22,389 nt of DNA. Origin: a virus. A model generated the notes under the pieces. The model saw only the letters and a program-made list of their open reading frames with translations, searched no databases and was not told where the DNA came from. This document shows, one piece after another, positions 8,068-15,079 of the stretch (within the stretch, counting starts at the first letter, position 1; the number at the start of each line of letters is the position of its first letter). The stretch covers positions 1 to 22,389 of IMG/VR virus record IMGVR_UViG_3300028025_000957; one strand, written 5' to 3'. Both the position numbers and the translations under genes were made by a program.

Positions 8068-8349
8068 TTAGTACTTACCCTCAGAAAAAACATTAACAAA
8101 AACAGTTCCATCTTCCAAGGCTTCGATCTCGTGCCATTCTGCGGCTTTAAGATTTATGGGTTGTGTGTTTTTGTCAATGATTTTTTCTATACCTTCTTTG
8201 CGTATGACGCAACTTCCAGCATGGCAAATAGTTAAATGCGCGTATGTATGATCGTGGCGTGGTAGCCCCTCGCCTTTGTTAACGTGATACACATTAACGC
8301 TTGCACCATCATAAGTGACTTGATGTTTCGGGCTGACTGCTTGTGTCAT
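8068..8349 (-). CDS. Small cupin-like protein
   Basis: A 93-residue protein that fits a single cupin domain. Residues 25-44 (KGEGLPRHDHTYAHLTICHA) resemble cupin motif 1, with His32, His34 and His38 as possible metal ligands. The second half (INLKAAEWHEIEALEDGTVF) resembles motif 2, with His73. The usual motif-1 glutamate is not evident. Similar small cupin-like proteins occur near phage tail-fibre genes, where they may modify or bind sugars or simply be structural. No substrate can be inferred. It overlaps the preceding gene by 41 nt. Confidence 0.65.
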   Translation of the reverse strand: MTQAVSPKHQVTYDGASVNVYHVNKGEGLPRHDHTYAHLTICHAGSCVIRKEGIEKIIDKNTQPINLKAAEWHEIEALEDGTVFVNVFSEGKY

Positions 8350-8494
8350 TTTCTTTTTCCGTTTTCACATCTAGCCACTTACCAACATAACCCATTGGTG
8401 TGTTGATATATCTAACTTGCATTGCCATTGTTCCGTCGGCTTTGTGAAGCATACGAAACTCAGGTGTAGAGTTTGGATATATCCCGTACGTCAT
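8309..8494 (-). CDS. 61-aa hypothetical phage protein
   Basis: This short protein has a conserved-looking core, RMLHKADGTMAMQVRYINTP, then MGYVGKWLDVK and a charged, Ser/Thr-rich tail. The FRMLHKADGT...VRYIN...GKW arrangement looks like a small beta-sheet protein, which I recall near tail fibres of aquatic phages without a function. The ATG overlaps the stop of the 89-aa gene (ATGA), which supports translation. Its 3' end runs 41 nt into the cupin-like gene in another frame. Confidence 0.6.
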   Translation of the reverse strand: MTYGIYPNSTPEFRMLHKADGTMAMQVRYINTPMGYVGKWLDVKTEKENDTSSQPETSSHL

Positions 8495-8760
8495 AGAGTT
8501 TGTGAGCCTGTTGTTGCTGGTTGATTATTATCCGCATTAGCAGAAACTGGTGGTTTTGGTGGTGGTACATATTCAGCAATAACGCCATATTCACCCGCAT
8601 TGCCTTTTACCCATAATTCTTGGATATGACCATATGGGTCTGTAGCATTTACGCCCGTTGGATGTGTTTCATTAAATTCTGCATATTTAACATTGCATGA
8701 AAAAAATGTGTGTTCTACATCACACCATTGCAAATCTGTAACTGTTTGAATAGTAAACAT
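8491..8760 (-). CDS. 89-aa hypothetical protein of the fibre region
   Basis: The N-terminal two thirds look folded (MFTIQTVTDLQWCDVEHTFF, then NVKYAEFNETHPTGVNATDP and IQELWVKGNAGEYGVIAEYV). After a PPPKPP linker the C-terminus is disordered and Asn/Thr-rich. Cys13 and Cys22 could pair. GAGAGG lies just upstream of the ATG. Position directly after three fibre-like genes suggests a fibre-associated or assembly protein, but this rests on context only. Confidence 0.65.
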   Translation of the reverse strand: MFTIQTVTDLQWCDVEHTFFSCNVKYAEFNETHPTGVNATDPYGHIQELWVKGNAGEYGVIAEYVPPPKPPVSANADNNQPATTGSQTL

Positions 8761-8773
8761 TTTTTACCTCTCT

Positions 8774-9319
8774 TTAAGAAATACGAATCCATAAGCCCCA
8801 ATATACTTGGGTTTGATTAGGACAAGGGTCATAACTTCTACCTACCGCTCCAGATAACGTTCTCCATGTGCCTGAAGCCGCAGTTGTAGTTACGTATCCA
8901 CCAGAGCCAGTTCCGGGTGCTGATACGTTAAAATCTCTTCGTGTAGAACCATAAGGGGCACCTTGGTCACCACCGGGGCTAGCGGACCAATACCCAAGAC
9001 TTGACCCTGCTACTGTGCCGTTACAAAAAGTTCGGCTTGAAAAATTACACAATATCGCCTGCGTTCCAATACTGTTAAAAGATGTATCAATACTTAGTGA
9101 ACCACTTGTCGTAACAGTTCCAGTTAGTCCGTTTGTTCCAGATACTGAGGTTACTGTGCCAGAACCAGACGCATTGACTGTTACTGCACCAGTAGCGCCA
9201 CTAACAGTAATACCAGTACCAGCAACAATAGATGTAACTGTGTTTGACGAAGTCCGTGCAGTAGTCTGCGTTGTTGCGTCGTTAAACGTAAGGGTTGTGC
9301 CGCTTATTGAAACTGCCAT
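8774..9319 (-). CDS. Tail-fibre-like protein (short)
   Basis: A 181-residue beta-rich protein. The N-terminus MAVSISGTTLTFNDATTQTT is a widespread phage-fibre start. Residues 25-80 are Thr/Val/Ser/Gly repeats (TVTSIVAGTGITVSGATGAV and GTVTSVSGTNGLTGTVTTSG), as in trimeric fibre shafts. The C-terminal half, containing GYWSASPGGDQGAPYGSTRR and PCPNQTQVYWGLWIRIS, is likely the globular tip that meets the host. AAGGAG precedes the ATG. Fibre identity is well supported by composition, and receptor specificity is unknown. Confidence 0.75.
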   Translation of the reverse strand: MAVSISGTTLTFNDATTQTTARTSSNTVTSIVAGTGITVSGATGAVTVNASGSGTVTSVSGTNGLTGTVTTSGSLSIDTSFNSIGTQAILCNFSSRTFCNGTVAGSSLGYWSASPGGDQGAPYGSTRRDFNVSAPGTGSGGYVTTTAASGTWRTLSGAVGRSYDPCPNQTQVYWGLWIRIS

Positions 9320-9330
9320 GTTTTACTCCT

Positions 9331-9924
9331 TTAGGGTGTTCCACCGGCACTGACATCGCCGAGGGTTATTAGGTTACCAGATGAATCCAACGATGCTACG
9401 TTAGTGCCGTTGTAATTGAAGTACAACTTTGTACCGGTTGGTGTTACGTTCCACCCACCTGCGTTTGCAATACTGCCAGCACTTCCAGTTATGTTTTGTA
9501 CTGAAGAAATGTAACTTGTGGCGTTAACAATATCTGTACCGTTGGACACCAAAATAACTTTAGTAGCATTTGCAACTGATATACCCGTCTGCCCGCTTAC
9601 CTTGACTGTGACCTGCCCAGATGACGTGTTGTTGTAGATGAAGTACAGTTTCTTGTTAGCAGGAACAATTAAGTTAGTGCTTGCTCCACCTGTGCCAGTC
9701 AACTCAATGAACATGTTCCTTGCGTTAAGGGTTGTATTTGACGCCCCTTGAGGGATGGTCATTGTGGTGTCCGTACCAGTGGAAACGGCTTGAGTTACGT
9801 AACCAGAAATAGCCTGTTCAATCAGCGTACCAAGGTTCAAGTTGTTGGTCGCACCCCAGTTACCAGCTTGGTCACCCGTGCCTACAAGCTCTAAGGCTAA
9901 ATTGGTTGAGTATGTTGCTGACAT
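9331..9924 (-). CDS. Tail-fibre/virion surface protein
   Basis: A 197-residue protein. The N-terminal block MSATYSTNLALELVGTGDQA, followed by GNWGATNNLNLGTLIEQAISGY, is a very common module in aquatic-phage fibre proteins. The middle is beta-rich (NLIVPANKKLYFIYNNTSSG and QVTVKVSGQTGISV). The C-terminus, KLYFNYNGTNVASLDSSGNL, resembles the attachment repeat of fibres that normally continue into a chaperone or tip. Here it simply stops at GDVSAGGTP, so this may be a shortened fibre. GAGG precedes the ATG. Confidence 0.75.
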   Translation of the reverse strand: MSATYSTNLALELVGTGDQAGNWGATNNLNLGTLIEQAISGYVTQAVSTGTDTTMTIPQGASNTTLNARNMFIELTGTGGASTNLIVPANKKLYFIYNNTSSGQVTVKVSGQTGISVANATKVILVSNGTDIVNATSYISSVQNITGSAGSIANAGGWNVTPTGTKLYFNYNGTNVASLDSSGNLITLGDVSAGGTP

Positions 9925-9932
9925 GTTCTACC

Positions 9933-10769
9933 TCATTGTGAGTTGTTTATGGTTGTCCAGACAACTGTCTGTGCATCAATAATCTTAATCCAGCCTGATA
10001 CAGCTTGATTATCCGCCATGACAACGTTTTCAGCAATCGCCGCCTTGAACTGAGCAAGGATTGTTATGACATCCGCTGGACTGAAGTTCTCCGCTATGGT
10101 TTGCACAAATGCGGACTGCTGAGTGCTGGAGTCAGCGGAAGTTAACGCCTCTGTAATACTAAACAAAATTACTAAACCGGCAAGATAGTCCGCTTCGGAA
10201 GTTAAGTCTTCTGTCAAGCTCACCGCAAACTGTGCGGCAATCGTAGGGGCGTCTTCACTTGTTAGGGCTTCGGTGATTGCCGATTGGAACTGCGCTGTGA
10301 TAGCCAGTACATCCAAGTCCGTGGTGTCTTCTGTAATAGAAGAGGCAAACTGAGCGGCTATGGCCTGCGCGTTATCCGCACTGAAGTTTTCTGTAATGGT
10401 TTGTAATACCGCTAAAAAAGACACCACAACATCTGTCACCGTTGTATCTTCAGACTGGGATACGGCAAACTGAGCGGCTATTGTTGGGGTGTCAGCGGGG
10501 GTGTAGTTCTCTGCTATGGTTTGAAGGAACGCGGACTGCTGAGTGCTCGAATCGTCAAAAGTAAAACTCTCAACCACACCAGCAAAGAAGTTACCACCTA
10601 CGTCGTTGTCAACGTCATCTACAACTATATTTTCGGCGATTAAGTTAAATAGTACTTGTGATTGGGTGCTGAAATCCGCCATGCCAATGTTTTCCGCCAC
10701 GGAAAACGAAAAGGCGTTGTTTGCTTGAGAAGCAAAAGGTGTTACGCCAAGGGAAGGTATCCCAAACAT
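9933..10769 (-). CDS. Acidic 20-residue-repeat protein of the fibre cluster
   Basis: A 278-residue protein built from 12 tandem units anchored on a glutamate at residues 26, 46, 67, 87, 107, 127, 147, 167, 187, 207, 227 and 247. The spacing is 20 residues everywhere except one 21. Consensus: F-x-x-x-I-[AT]-E-[ND]-x-[ST]-x-x-D, then a small/Gln-rich stretch, for example QTIAENFSPADVITILAQF. The protein has no arginine and only two lysines (both C-terminal), so it is strongly acidic. A 20-residue period with alternating hydrophobic positions suggests a solenoid, but the fold is unknown to me. It ends with VSGWIKIIDAQTVVWTTINN, a possible cap. The ATG overlaps the stop of the S74 fibre gene (TAATG). 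Fibre or adhesion role is inferred from context. Confidence 0.8.
   Translation of the reverse strand: MFGIPSLGVTPFASQANNAFSFSVAENIGMADFSTQSQVLFNLIAENIVVDDVDNDVGGNFFAGVVESFTFDDSSTQQSAFLQTIAENYTPADTPTIAAQFAVSQSEDTTVTDVVVSFLAVLQTITENFSADNAQAIAAQFASSITEDTTDLDVLAITAQFQSAITEALTSEDAPTIAAQFAVSLTEDLTSEADYLAGLVILFSITEALTSADSSTQQSAFVQTIAENFSPADVITILAQFKAAIAENVVMADNQAVSGWIKIIDAQTVVWTTINNSQ
9996..10706 (-). repeat. Tandem 60-bp coding repeats (20-residue units)
   Basis: Twelve units of 60 bp (one of 63 bp) lie inside the acidic repeat gene. Some are near-identical at DNA level, for example plus-strand GCGGACTGCTGAGTGCT at 10111 and 10531, and CAAACTGAGCGGCTAT at two other units, which points to recent duplication. 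Confidence 0.85.
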
Positions 10770-12388
10770 TACTTCTCCAGCGCAGCTAATCGCGCCTCAA
10801 GAGCCACAACCCGTTCAGCTAACTTAATAGCCGCAACGAGAGCCGCGCCACCGTAGTTCACAGACAAAGTGCCGTCTTCGCCAGCAATAACCGCTTGCTC
10901 TAAAACTTTTTGAAGGGACTGAGCACCAACACCAACCTCGGTAGTTTCAAAGTCTGTACGATCAAAAATACCGTTTTTAACGCCAGCCAACTGTTCAACA
11001 AAGTCGGGGGCAACATCGCGCCAATTAGTCTTTAGCCGCTCATCTGAAGACGCTGAAAACACCGTAGCAGACATAGTGCCCGTACTTGGGTTGTAGGTAA
11101 GTTTGGTGCTCGAGACTTTTATTGAGGTGAGAGACCCAGATGTGGCTGTAGCAAAAGTTGGATAGTAGGTAGCGGCTGTAGTAGTGTCATCCGATATGGT
11201 TGCGCCAGCCGCCGCTTGGAATGTAGGTAACGCACTTGCGCCATTAGAAGTCAGCACCTGCCCAGCCGTACCAACACCAGCAATAGATTGATACGCACCA
11301 GTGGAAGTAGTTCCACCACAAAGCACAGCGTATGCTGTCTGAGTAGTAGCGCCTGTGCCGCCGTTTGCAACGGGCAAAGTACCCGTGACGTTGCTTGCTA
11401 AATTGCAGTATGTTGTTGATGTTGACCCGGTACCACCAGCCGCCACAGGTAAAGTACCAGCCGCAAGAGCAGAAGCAGAAGTGGAATAGAGAGCGCCGTT
11501 AGCCGCAGTAAAGGTTGTTAAGCCTGTGCCACCGTAGCCTGTAGGAATAGTTCCGCCGTTCCACGTACCGTTTGTGATAACCGTAGTACCAAGGTTAAGA
11601 GCGTTAGTACCCCAAGTCACTGCTTCTGGCAAGAATCCGTGGACATCCCATGTACCAGCAGTTGTGCCGTTAGATAGCAATACAAGTTCAACCGCACCGC
11701 CAGCGGTGATAGTGCCAATAGCGCCAGTAGCGTAGTCTTGCAATGTCAGTGTGCCAGTAGCGTTGTTGTTGAACACAAACGCCACACCTGTAGTCAAAGT
11801 AGTAGCGTCAGGCATCGTATAGGTCTGGTTGCCCGTGCCGTTTAATGTCTGTGAATAACTAGAAGCCGCTGTTAACGCAGTTGTACCGCCCGCTGCTGAG
11901 ACAGAAGAGTTTGATTGATTAAGCCTGTTTACATCTACGTTCTGGTTGGCATCGCGCAACATTACCGAAGTTGCGCCAGAAGAAGCGGTTACACCTGTGC
12001 CACCATAAGCCACGCCTATGGTTGTGCCTTGCCAAGTAGCGGAAGATATAGTGCCTAGGGCGCTTACGTTACCCGACGCATCTTCATATACAGCACGACC
12101 AGATGGGTAAGTAACAAAGATGTTGCAAGTGCCACTAAAAGTAACCGCGCTTCCAGAGTTACTAGAAGCGTAGACGGTCGTACGCGTGAGCGTAGGCCCC
12201 GTAGTAGAGTACGTGCCCAGACCAACTTCCCAGTTACCAGAAGCATCAGTAGCCGCGTAGTACGTCGTATTGGTATTACCAATAACAGCGAATGTCTGAA
12301 AGCCAGCAGCCGCACCAGTAAGCGTGAAACTTACAGTGGTGTTAGCCGTACCCGTTTCTTGAACACGGTTTTCTAGAACGAGAGCCAT
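10769..12388 (-). CDS. Tail fibre with C-terminal S74 intramolecular chaperone domain
   Basis: A 539-residue fibre. Residues 1-105 are a conserved N-terminal beta domain (VQETGTANTTVSFTLTGAAA and FVTYPSGRAVYED). Residues 110-440 are shaft-like, with repeated GGTG units such as LPVAAGGTGST and LPVANGGTGATT. Residues from about 448 are an S74 chaperone: SDERLKTNW holds the conserved S-D-x-R-x-K cleavage motif, followed by GVGAQSLQKVLEQAV and the terminal coiled coil AERVVALEARLAALEK. In this family the chaperone trimerises the fibre and cuts itself off at the serine. AAGGAG lies upstream. This is the best supported host-recognition fibre in the window. Confidence 0.92.
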   Translation of the reverse strand: MALVLENRVQETGTANTTVSFTLTGAAAGFQTFAVIGNTNTTYYAATDASGNWEVGLGTYSTTGPTLTRTTVYASSNSGSAVTFSGTCNIFVTYPSGRAVYEDASGNVSALGTISSATWQGTTIGVAYGGTGVTASSGATSVMLRDANQNVDVNRLNQSNSSVSAAGGTTALTAASSYSQTLNGTGNQTYTMPDATTLTTGVAFVFNNNATGTLTLQDYATGAIGTITAGGAVELVLLSNGTTAGTWDVHGFLPEAVTWGTNALNLGTTVITNGTWNGGTIPTGYGGTGLTTFTAANGALYSTSASALAAGTLPVAAGGTGSTSTTYCNLASNVTGTLPVANGGTGATTQTAYAVLCGGTTSTGAYQSIAGVGTAGQVLTSNGASALPTFQAAAGATISDDTTTAATYYPTFATATSGSLTSIKVSSTKLTYNPSTGTMSATVFSASSDERLKTNWRDVAPDFVEQLAGVKNGIFDRTDFETTEVGVGAQSLQKVLEQAVIAGEDGTLSVNYGGAALVAAIKLAERVVALEARLAALEK

Positions 12389-12402
12389 TTAAGACTCCTT
12401 TA

Positions 12403-13002
12403 TTAAGATGTCGCGGTAGTCGAATAAGTAACGCTGACAGTATCGCCGGAAGTAACAGTCTTGGCAGTGCTGAAGTTACCTTCTGAGTACAAAGTACCCG
12501 CAGTGCTAGAGAGTGTGCTGACAGCGCCTGTGCCTGTTACCAAGAAGCATCCATACACAGTAGCAGAACCAGTCATCGTGTAGGTAATTGCTGTTGCTGT
12601 AGAAGTTGTTACGTTTGATGGTGTTGTGCCAGTTGAAGAGGCTGCTGCAAATACAGCAGTACCACGTACGCCAGAACCGCCAACGGTGTAAGTAGTCAAC
12701 TCAGTCCATGTCTTAGAAGTCATGGTGTCTGCGGCTGCAAACGTAGTGCTGTTGTTGATCAAGCCTAAGAATGGGCCAACAGTTGTGTAAGTACCAGAAG
12801 TACGTAGTAAGGTATCAAGCATCAACTGCTTACCAACAGCTACAACTAAGTTAGGGAATTCTTCGTTCCACTTGAGTTTGCCATCAGCATCGCGGCACTC
12901 TACTTTATAGTAGCCGTCAACACCCATGCCCTCTGGGATAGAAGCGTTTGCTTGTAGCGTTGCTACTGCATGGTCGCCAAAGTTAGAAAGTTCGTTTTGC
13001 AT
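12403..13002 (-). CDS. Beta-rich virion protein, function unknown
   Basis: A 199-residue protein. The N-terminal 60 residues are mixed (GVDGYYKVECRDADGKLKWN and FPNLVVAVGKQLMLDTLLRT). The rest is Thr/Ser/Gly/Ala-rich beta sequence ending DTVSVTYSTTATS. The N-terminal segment, in which a D-A-D-G-K turn is followed by NLVV..GK..MLD, is a signature I recall in small structural proteins upstream of phage fibres. No lysine-rich tag is present. AGGAG is well placed before the ATG. A fibre-adaptor or decoration role is possible but not shown. Confidence 0.7.
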   Translation of the reverse strand: MQNELSNFGDHAVATLQANASIPEGMGVDGYYKVECRDADGKLKWNEEFPNLVVAVGKQLMLDTLLRTSGTYTTVGPFLGLINNSTTFAAADTMTSKTWTELTTYTVGGSGVRGTAVFAAASSTGTTPSNVTTSTATAITYTMTGSATVYGCFLVTGTGAVSTLSSTAGTLYSEGNFSTAKTVTSGDTVSVTYSTTATS

Positions 13003-13013
13003 ATGTGCTCCTA

Positions 13014-13457
13014 TTAAGAGATGCGGATGATTGCAGACGTGTTAGTGACTGCGGGGAATTGTACAGTGAATGTACTCGTAGAGGTCTTATCTGAACCAAA
13101 GTCAAGCACGCATACTGCGGGGTTTGTTGTACCGTTATCCAAGTAAATCAATGCACCTCTTGCGGTGATTGAGCCTGTCCATGCGGCGTTTGTAAAAGAT
13201 AAATAGGCTGTAGCCATTCCAGTTTGGTTACCGATCGTGGGGACTTGAGAAACTGCCAGAGTCTGCCCCCCTGCCGCGTAATTTCCACCTGATGCCTCAC
13301 CTGTGCTTGTGTAAGCCGTGGTCGTAGCATCTAACGTAGCCGCGTTGGTATACAACGCAATCTTGTAGACCTGTGTTGTGCCAGTACCAAAATCAAACGT
13401 GCCATCAAGCAAGCCAACTAAGAACGTATTGGTAGTGAAGTTACCCGTGAACGCCAT
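13014..13457 (-). CDS. Small beta-rich structural protein
   Basis: A 147-residue protein of almost pure strand/turn composition: FLVGLLDGTFDFGTGTTQVY, IALYTNAATLDATTTAYTST, ARGALIYLDNGTTNPAVCVL and STFTVQFPAVTNTSAIIRIS. It has one lysine in the first third and few charges. The pattern is that of a single jelly-roll or Ig-like domain, which I recall as a common unannotated aquatic-phage family beside the adaptor gene. The ATG overlaps the adaptor stop by one base (TAATG), so production is coupled to the adaptor. Confidence 0.7.
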   Translation of the reverse strand: MAFTGNFTTNTFLVGLLDGTFDFGTGTTQVYKIALYTNAATLDATTTAYTSTGEASGGNYAAGGQTLAVSQVPTIGNQTGMATAYLSFTNAAWTGSITARGALIYLDNGTTNPAVCVLDFGSDKTSTSTFTVQFPAVTNTSAIIRIS

Positions 13458-14185
13458 TATTGAACCCCGTTATTCTGAGGTAGCGGAGCCACACGAGCCT
13501 GACCAGAGCGATAAGCATCGCTACGCTCCAGACCATCACCGAGGCGTTTAGCAAGTGCAAGGGCTTCCTTGTACTTACCATCATATAAAGCCATCATGTC
13601 TGTCTCACCCTTCATGTAGGTGTACGCCTCAACCAGTGAGCCGTATAACAGAACAGTATCGAAGTTATCGCCCAGCCAAGTCTGACCGGTTGAAGAAACA
13701 GTAATAGATACAGGATAGTAGTAATAGTGCAGTTCTACTGTGTAAGAAGAGTCTGGGGTCGGTCCAACCATGAATGAGAGTTCATTGGTGATTGTGCCGC
13801 TACCGTTAACAGTTGGCCCAAACAGTGCGTAGTATTTAGGAATCCCAGTATCTGTTGTTGGGTTGGGGTATGCCTGACGAATGAAGTTCACGTCCTTATT
13901 CAACAAATACTCATACGCACCGGTAGCATCGACTACAGCTAAAGAGTAGGTGGACAAGAAGTCATCAGGGCAAGACAAATATTTATTGGTAGATGTCAAA
14001 TTGCCTACTACGTTTTTACGTAACGACGGAAACTGAACAGAGTTGTATATACGCTGTTCAGCTTGAGTAATAAAGCGATTCAGTTGAGTCGTTGAAGACA
14101 CAACAGTGTTGTCCGCCAAAGTGGTAGACGGAAACGTATTTTCTGTATACGTTTGAATCGCTGTTATTAGTTCCGTGTAGGTCAC
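13457..14185 (-). CDS. Head-tail adaptor protein (SU10 / P22 gp4-like)
   Basis: A 242-residue protein. The N-terminal helices, TYTELITAIQTYTENTFPST and LNRFITQAEQRIYNSVQFPS, match the helical core of podovirus adaptors that dock on the portal. A beta insertion follows (ELSFMVGPTPDSSYTVELHY), then a C-terminal helical return (LLYGSLVEAYTYMKGETDMM and YDGKYKEALALAKRLGDGLE) that is highly typical of the family. I chose GTG at 14185 because it overlaps the previous TGA (GTGA), has AGAGGA about 8 nt upstream and gives the usual M-T-Y-T-E-L start. A GTG at 14203 would add six residues. The portal partner is outside the window. Confidence 0.85.
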   Translation of the reverse strand: MTYTELITAIQTYTENTFPSTTLADNTVVSSTTQLNRFITQAEQRIYNSVQFPSLRKNVVGNLTSTNKYLSCPDDFLSTYSLAVVDATGAYEYLLNKDVNFIRQAYPNPTTDTGIPKYYALFGPTVNGSGTITNELSFMVGPTPDSSYTVELHYYYYPVSITVSSTGQTWLGDNFDTVLLYGSLVEAYTYMKGETDMMALYDGKYKEALALAKRLGDGLERSDAYRSGQARVAPLPQNNGVQ

Positions 14186-14460
14186 GCCATCGGTCCTCTG
14201 CACATAACGCCCTTAGTAGCCGCGCCCGTACCACGCATCTTGATGCCGGTAGTTTTGACGTTAGTGTTAGCTGGGTTGCCACCACTTACACGACGAGCGG
14301 GCATACCACCGGGTGTGGACTCACTAGCAGACATACTGTTAGGGTCAGTCTTGTACCCAATATCAGAACCTACAGCCTTACCAGACATATCGTGTGGTTG
14401 CGCGTAGACGCTGGCAGAACCAACTTCTTTGCCGCCTTGTTTCATGCTGAATTTAGCCAT
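14182..14460 (-). CDS. Small Gly-rich phage protein with C-terminal GxxTKG-type motif
   Basis: A 92-residue protein starting MAKFSMKQGGKEVGSASVYA, with a low-complexity middle and a C-terminus TGIKMRGTGAATKGVMCRGP. The end is reminiscent of the tag on neighbouring proteins (A-x-x-G-K-T-K-G, then M-C) but clearly diverged, so common origin is only suggested. I recall the KFSMKxGGKEVG...RGTGAATKG family as widespread and uncharacterised. I chose the ATG at 14460 because GGAGG lies 6 nt upstream. An upstream in-frame start at 14493 would overlap the 59-aa gene. Confidence 0.7.
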   Translation of the reverse strand: MAKFSMKQGGKEVGSASVYAQPHDMSGKAVGSDIGYKTDPNSMSASESTPGGMPARRVSGGNPANTNVKTTGIKMRGTGAATKGVMCRGPMA

Positions 14461-14461
14461 A

Positions 14462-14641
14462 TTAGCCTCCGCGTTGATTGTTAGCGCGTGCAACGTTACG
14501 ACCCACAGCCTTCATAGCTTTGCTGGTAACACCGCCTTTAGCCAACTTAGTCATTGGCTTGCCGGGGTGCAATTTTTTCTCGTGCTTGTGCACAGCGCCC
14601 GCGATCATTTTCTTGTCCTGCTTTAAGTCTTTCTTGTCCAT
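14462..14641 (-). CDS. 59-aa Lys-rich phage protein
   Basis: A small, very basic protein, MDKKDLKQDKKMIAGAVHKH, followed by EKKLHPGKPMTKLAKGGVTS and KAMKAVGRNVARANNQRGG. A first helix of charged residues, the H-K-H-E-K-K...GKPxTKLAKGG centre and a basic C-terminal helix look like a nucleic-acid-contacting peptide. The LAKGGVT segment is one of the A-x-G-G motifs repeated across this gene block. AGGAG sits 6 nt before the ATG at 14641 and overlaps the upstream TAG stop. No function is known to me. Confidence 0.7.
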   Translation of the reverse strand: MDKKDLKQDKKMIAGAVHKHEKKLHPGKPMTKLAKGGVTSKAMKAVGRNVARANNQRGG

Positions 14642-14650
14642 TTTCAACTC

Positions 14651-15079
14651 CTAAGTTGTTGCTACCGTAACTGTACCTAATTGCACCGATAAAGCCAAGT
14701 TATTTGGCGTCAATGACGCATCAAAACTGCTTGACCCGCCTACTGGTGCCCAACCCCATTGGAAGATTCGGCTACCACCTTCATTTGTCCCAGTACCACT
14801 TTGTGTAGTACCACCACTCACATTCGTCTGCAATCCACTGTTGCCAGAAATTATGTAACTTCTGTCGGGGCGAGGATTCCTCAAAGCCTGTGGGTCGTCC
14901 ACAGGGAACATACCCAACTGCAACTGCGGATGATCTGGGTCCCAACACTCTGGGCATACCAGCAAATTGTAGTTCTTTAACTTGATAATCTCAGTCTTCA
15001 GAACCTTCAACTTGAACCGCTGACCACAGCGGTCACACTCCGAAATCGCATATTTGCCAGAAGCAAAACGATTACCCAT
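14651..15079 (-). CDS. Zinc-ribbon phage structural protein
   Basis: A 142-residue protein. The N-terminus MGNRFASGKYAISECDRCGQ carries Cys15 and Cys18, and LLVCPECWDPDHPQLQLGMF carries Cys42 and Cys45. The two C-x-x-C pairs make a four-cysteine zinc ribbon. VDDPQALRNPRPDRSYI follows, and the C-terminal 60 residues are Gly/Ser/Thr-rich beta sequence. This N-terminus is one I recall as highly conserved in aquatic phages, without a known job. Genes on both sides are virion-like, so a structural or assembly role is likelier than transcriptional control. Zinc binding itself is inferred from the cysteines. Confidence 0.8.
   Translation of the reverse strand: MGNRFASGKYAISECDRCGQRFKLKVLKTEIIKLKNYNLLVCPECWDPDHPQLQLGMFPVDDPQALRNPRPDRSYIISGNSGLQTNVSGGTTQSGTGTNEGGSRIFQWGWAPVGGSSSFDASLTPNNLALSVQLGTVTVATT

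Noticed and set aside
8064-8070. Cupin-like and 239-aa genes read as one fused gene broken by a stop
   Set aside because: They share a frame, but the 239-aa protein begins with a family-typical MDPxTLL start at a GTG, and each half is complete on its own, so two genes are the simpler reading.
9933-10769. Tandem repeats considered as a CRISPR array
   Set aside because: The repeats are coding, contiguous and diverged, without the repeat/spacer alternation of an array. No cas gene is present.
8774-12388. Diversity-generating retroelement variable region in the fibre genes
   Set aside because: No reverse transcriptase, template repeat or A-biased repeat pair is seen in the window, and no C-type-lectin-like C-terminus is recognisable.
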